Shown here piece after piece: positions 62,291 through 64,000 of a stretch of DNA of 64,000 bases. The stretch's first letter is position 1; each line of letters starts with the position of its first letter. Made by a program: the position numbers and the translations under genes. This DNA comes from Zymoseptoria tritici IPO323. Taxonomy: Eukaryota; Ascomycota; Dothideomycetes; Mycosphaerellales; Mycosphaerellaceae. The stretch is from NCBI RefSeq assembly GCF_000219625.1, contig NC_018216.1:1488001-1552000 (forward strand), given 5' to 3'. The notes under the pieces were generated by a model. The model was given only the letters and a program-made list of their open reading frames with translations. It made no database searches and was not told the origin of the DNA.

Positions 62291-64000
62291 GATGGGCACA
62301 GTCGGTCGGGGTGTAATGAGTGTGGTGATCTGGAATCGATCAAAGGAGTGTGAGCTGTCAAGCGAAAGAATGAGCGACGAAAGTGATGAAGCAGTCAAGG
62401 AAAGAAGACGAAGTCGCAGTATATAAGGATGTTGATGCACATCCCTGAATGCTCACGACACGCTCCAAGTCCCGAGATGGCCTGGACCGCCGCCGCCCGA
62501 AGTCCTTGGTGTGTGGATCGGCGTCCAATATGGTTGCGGCCGAAGGACGAATCCGGCGAACACACAAGAGTGTAAATTCGCTAGGATCCACATGGTCTTT
62601 CGACAGAAGTATATTTGACATCTTGGGTGGCGAGCACCGGGCAGTGCAGTGCCGTATGCATCCCACTAGACAGCATCGTCCAGCTCGGCGTGGTCAGTAG
62701 AGCTTTGTCATAATACTCTGGATCTCGTGTGGCGTGTCGCTTTCACGTACTTGAAGAGGCAAAGACTGCTCTGTCACACCTCGTCCGTCGAAGGCTCGGT
62801 CCTGATGTCTGTGTTTCTTCGCGTGTCAGCCACAATCATCATGGTGTTGCGGGGGGACCTACAGACCTGCGATAGAAGTCCATGTCCACCAAGGGCGTCC
62901 CAAAGAAGACAAAGCACGGGCAAGAAGATTCAGCCAGAAGACAAATGGTCAAAACCTTGTAGCTCGAAGGGGCAGCAGACTTCCAACTAATGCAGGTACG
63001 GAATTGCTATCTTGGAGTCATGGGCAGAAATGGAGTTATTCTTGCAGTTGCGTCGACTTAGAGTTCTCGGAACCTCGAAGCGGTGATTGTTAGGCGGAGA
63101 GTACCGTAGGATCAATGCATCCTGTTGATTCGGCGGCAAGATGCTGATCATAAAGCATGATAGGAGCAAAGGACTTCTCTGTGTTGAGAAGCGGCGTGAC
63201 CAGCAAGGGGAAGACGGATCTGTTGAAGAAGAGTGATGCAGATCAGAGATAGACCGGCGCGAGCACCGCTTGCAACCTCAGGGGTGGAGTAACTCTTCTT
63301 CTGACGAAGGATAAAGCCGAGAAGCTTCTTGCGACAGTATCTGCCATAGGCATGAGCAGCCAACTGATGAGCTGTTTCATGGTCTACATGATGACGGATC
63401 GATGTGGAATTTGGCAAGCCATAGGGCAATCTCTGTTCGCAATGGAATACTTTGATCGCAGAACATGATCGGGGTCCATCAACGAGGTGGGTTTTCCCTT
63501 TCGATCGACAGCGCTAGAGTAGCAGCAACGTGCGCTATGGAAGGATAAGCTTAAATCCTTCTCGCGCGAAGGATTCCGAAGAAGATGAACCGTAGCAGCC
63601 GCGGCAGTTGGTTGCGATGCGCCGTTGGAGAGGAAGACTCTTCTTCGTCACCCTACGCCGGACGACGTCGCCCGACGGTAAAACATGCCTTGGCTCTTGA
63701 TCTTACAGATCGTTCTGCGAAGCCATGGTCCGGTCCGGAGTAGGTGCGGTTCATGACTGGCTCCAGGGGAAAATGTGGGCTTCTTCGTACGCGCCCGATT
63801 GAGCCGTGCGGCATTCGTGCAGTCTACTCGGAGGCCGCGCACTCGCAGACTTCGTGCAGTCCATTCGGAGGCCGCGTAGAGTTCGCAATCTGGTGGCCAG
63901 GCAACAATAGTCGGTGGTGTTCAATAGTGCCGTGCAGTCGAAAAGGCAACTTCCGCGTTACTGAGGTGTGTGCTTGAAATTGGCAATCAGAAATTGGCTG
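62291..64000. other. 1.7 kb without recognised gene, to the window end
   Basis: Begins with the promoter of the repeat protein. Open frames up to 93 codons exist on both strands but show no supported motif. A 37-bp tandem duplication is near the end (separate entry). Confidence 0.45.
63814..63887. repeat. Imperfect tandem duplication of a 37-bp unit
   Basis: ttcgtgcagtctactcggag at 63814 and ttcgtgcagtccattcggag at 63851 start two copies, both continuing gccgcg. Confidence 0.8.

Noticed and set aside
63148..63429. 93-codon minus-strand frame near the window end
   Set aside because: Composition is plausible for a small basic protein, but there is no recognised family, splice partner or signal peptide to support it.

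Overview
The window is nuclear DNA of a filamentous ascomycete, most likely a dothideomycete. The basis is many short introns (48-80 nt) with GT..AG ends and CTNAC/CTGAC-like branch sites, a velvet-family regulator, a GLEYA adhesin, fungus-specific families of the DUF6590/DUF7580 type, and AT-rich stretches that look like relics of repeat-induced point mutation (RIP). The class assignment is inference. Exon joins were worked out by hand from reading frame and splice consensus; for each multi-exon CDS reported as resolved, the joined length is a multiple of three.

1-24 kb is a compact housekeeping block: the 3' end of a V-ATPase subunit a gene, tRNA pseudouridine synthase Pus4, an RFTS-like (possibly Raf2/DIM-7-like) chromatin protein, an HSBP1-like coiled coil, a Pfa3-type palmitoyltransferase, a Fun26-type nucleoside transporter, a Cid1/CutA-like nucleotidyltransferase, two different isochorismatase-fold hydrolases, a Nudix hydrolase, dihydrofolate reductase, a succinate/fumarate carrier and small unknowns. 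24-37 kb is sparser: an AT-rich relic with an inverted repeat, a secreted or membrane protein, a glycine-rich protein, then almost 4 kb without a recognisable gene before a VelC-like velvet gene.

37-44 kb holds CTP synthase and, directly after it, a divergent pair of accessory genes: a DUF7580-type protein with a pseudokinase-like C-terminus, and an incompatibility-type N-terminal region plus DUF6590. Beyond them lies a degenerate second copy of the 3' end of CTP synthase. The accessory pair is thus bracketed by the real gene end and a decayed copy of it. That is the most interesting layout in the window and suggests insertion at a housekeeping gene end that rebuilt or duplicated that end.

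44.9-62.3 kb is a secretome and cell-surface island: a GLEYA adhesin (1452 aa) with about 17 tandem repeats and a run of phase-0 mini-exons, a deuterolysin (M35) protease, two small cysteine-rich secreted proteins, and a secreted protein of 1417 aa with four six-cysteine, knottin-like domains that each carry a dibasic Lys-Arg. Between these genes are RIP-like relics, a family of short inverted-repeat (MITE-like) elements and tandem duplications, as in fast-evolving, repeat-rich effector compartments. No rRNA, CRISPR or convincing tRNA was found.
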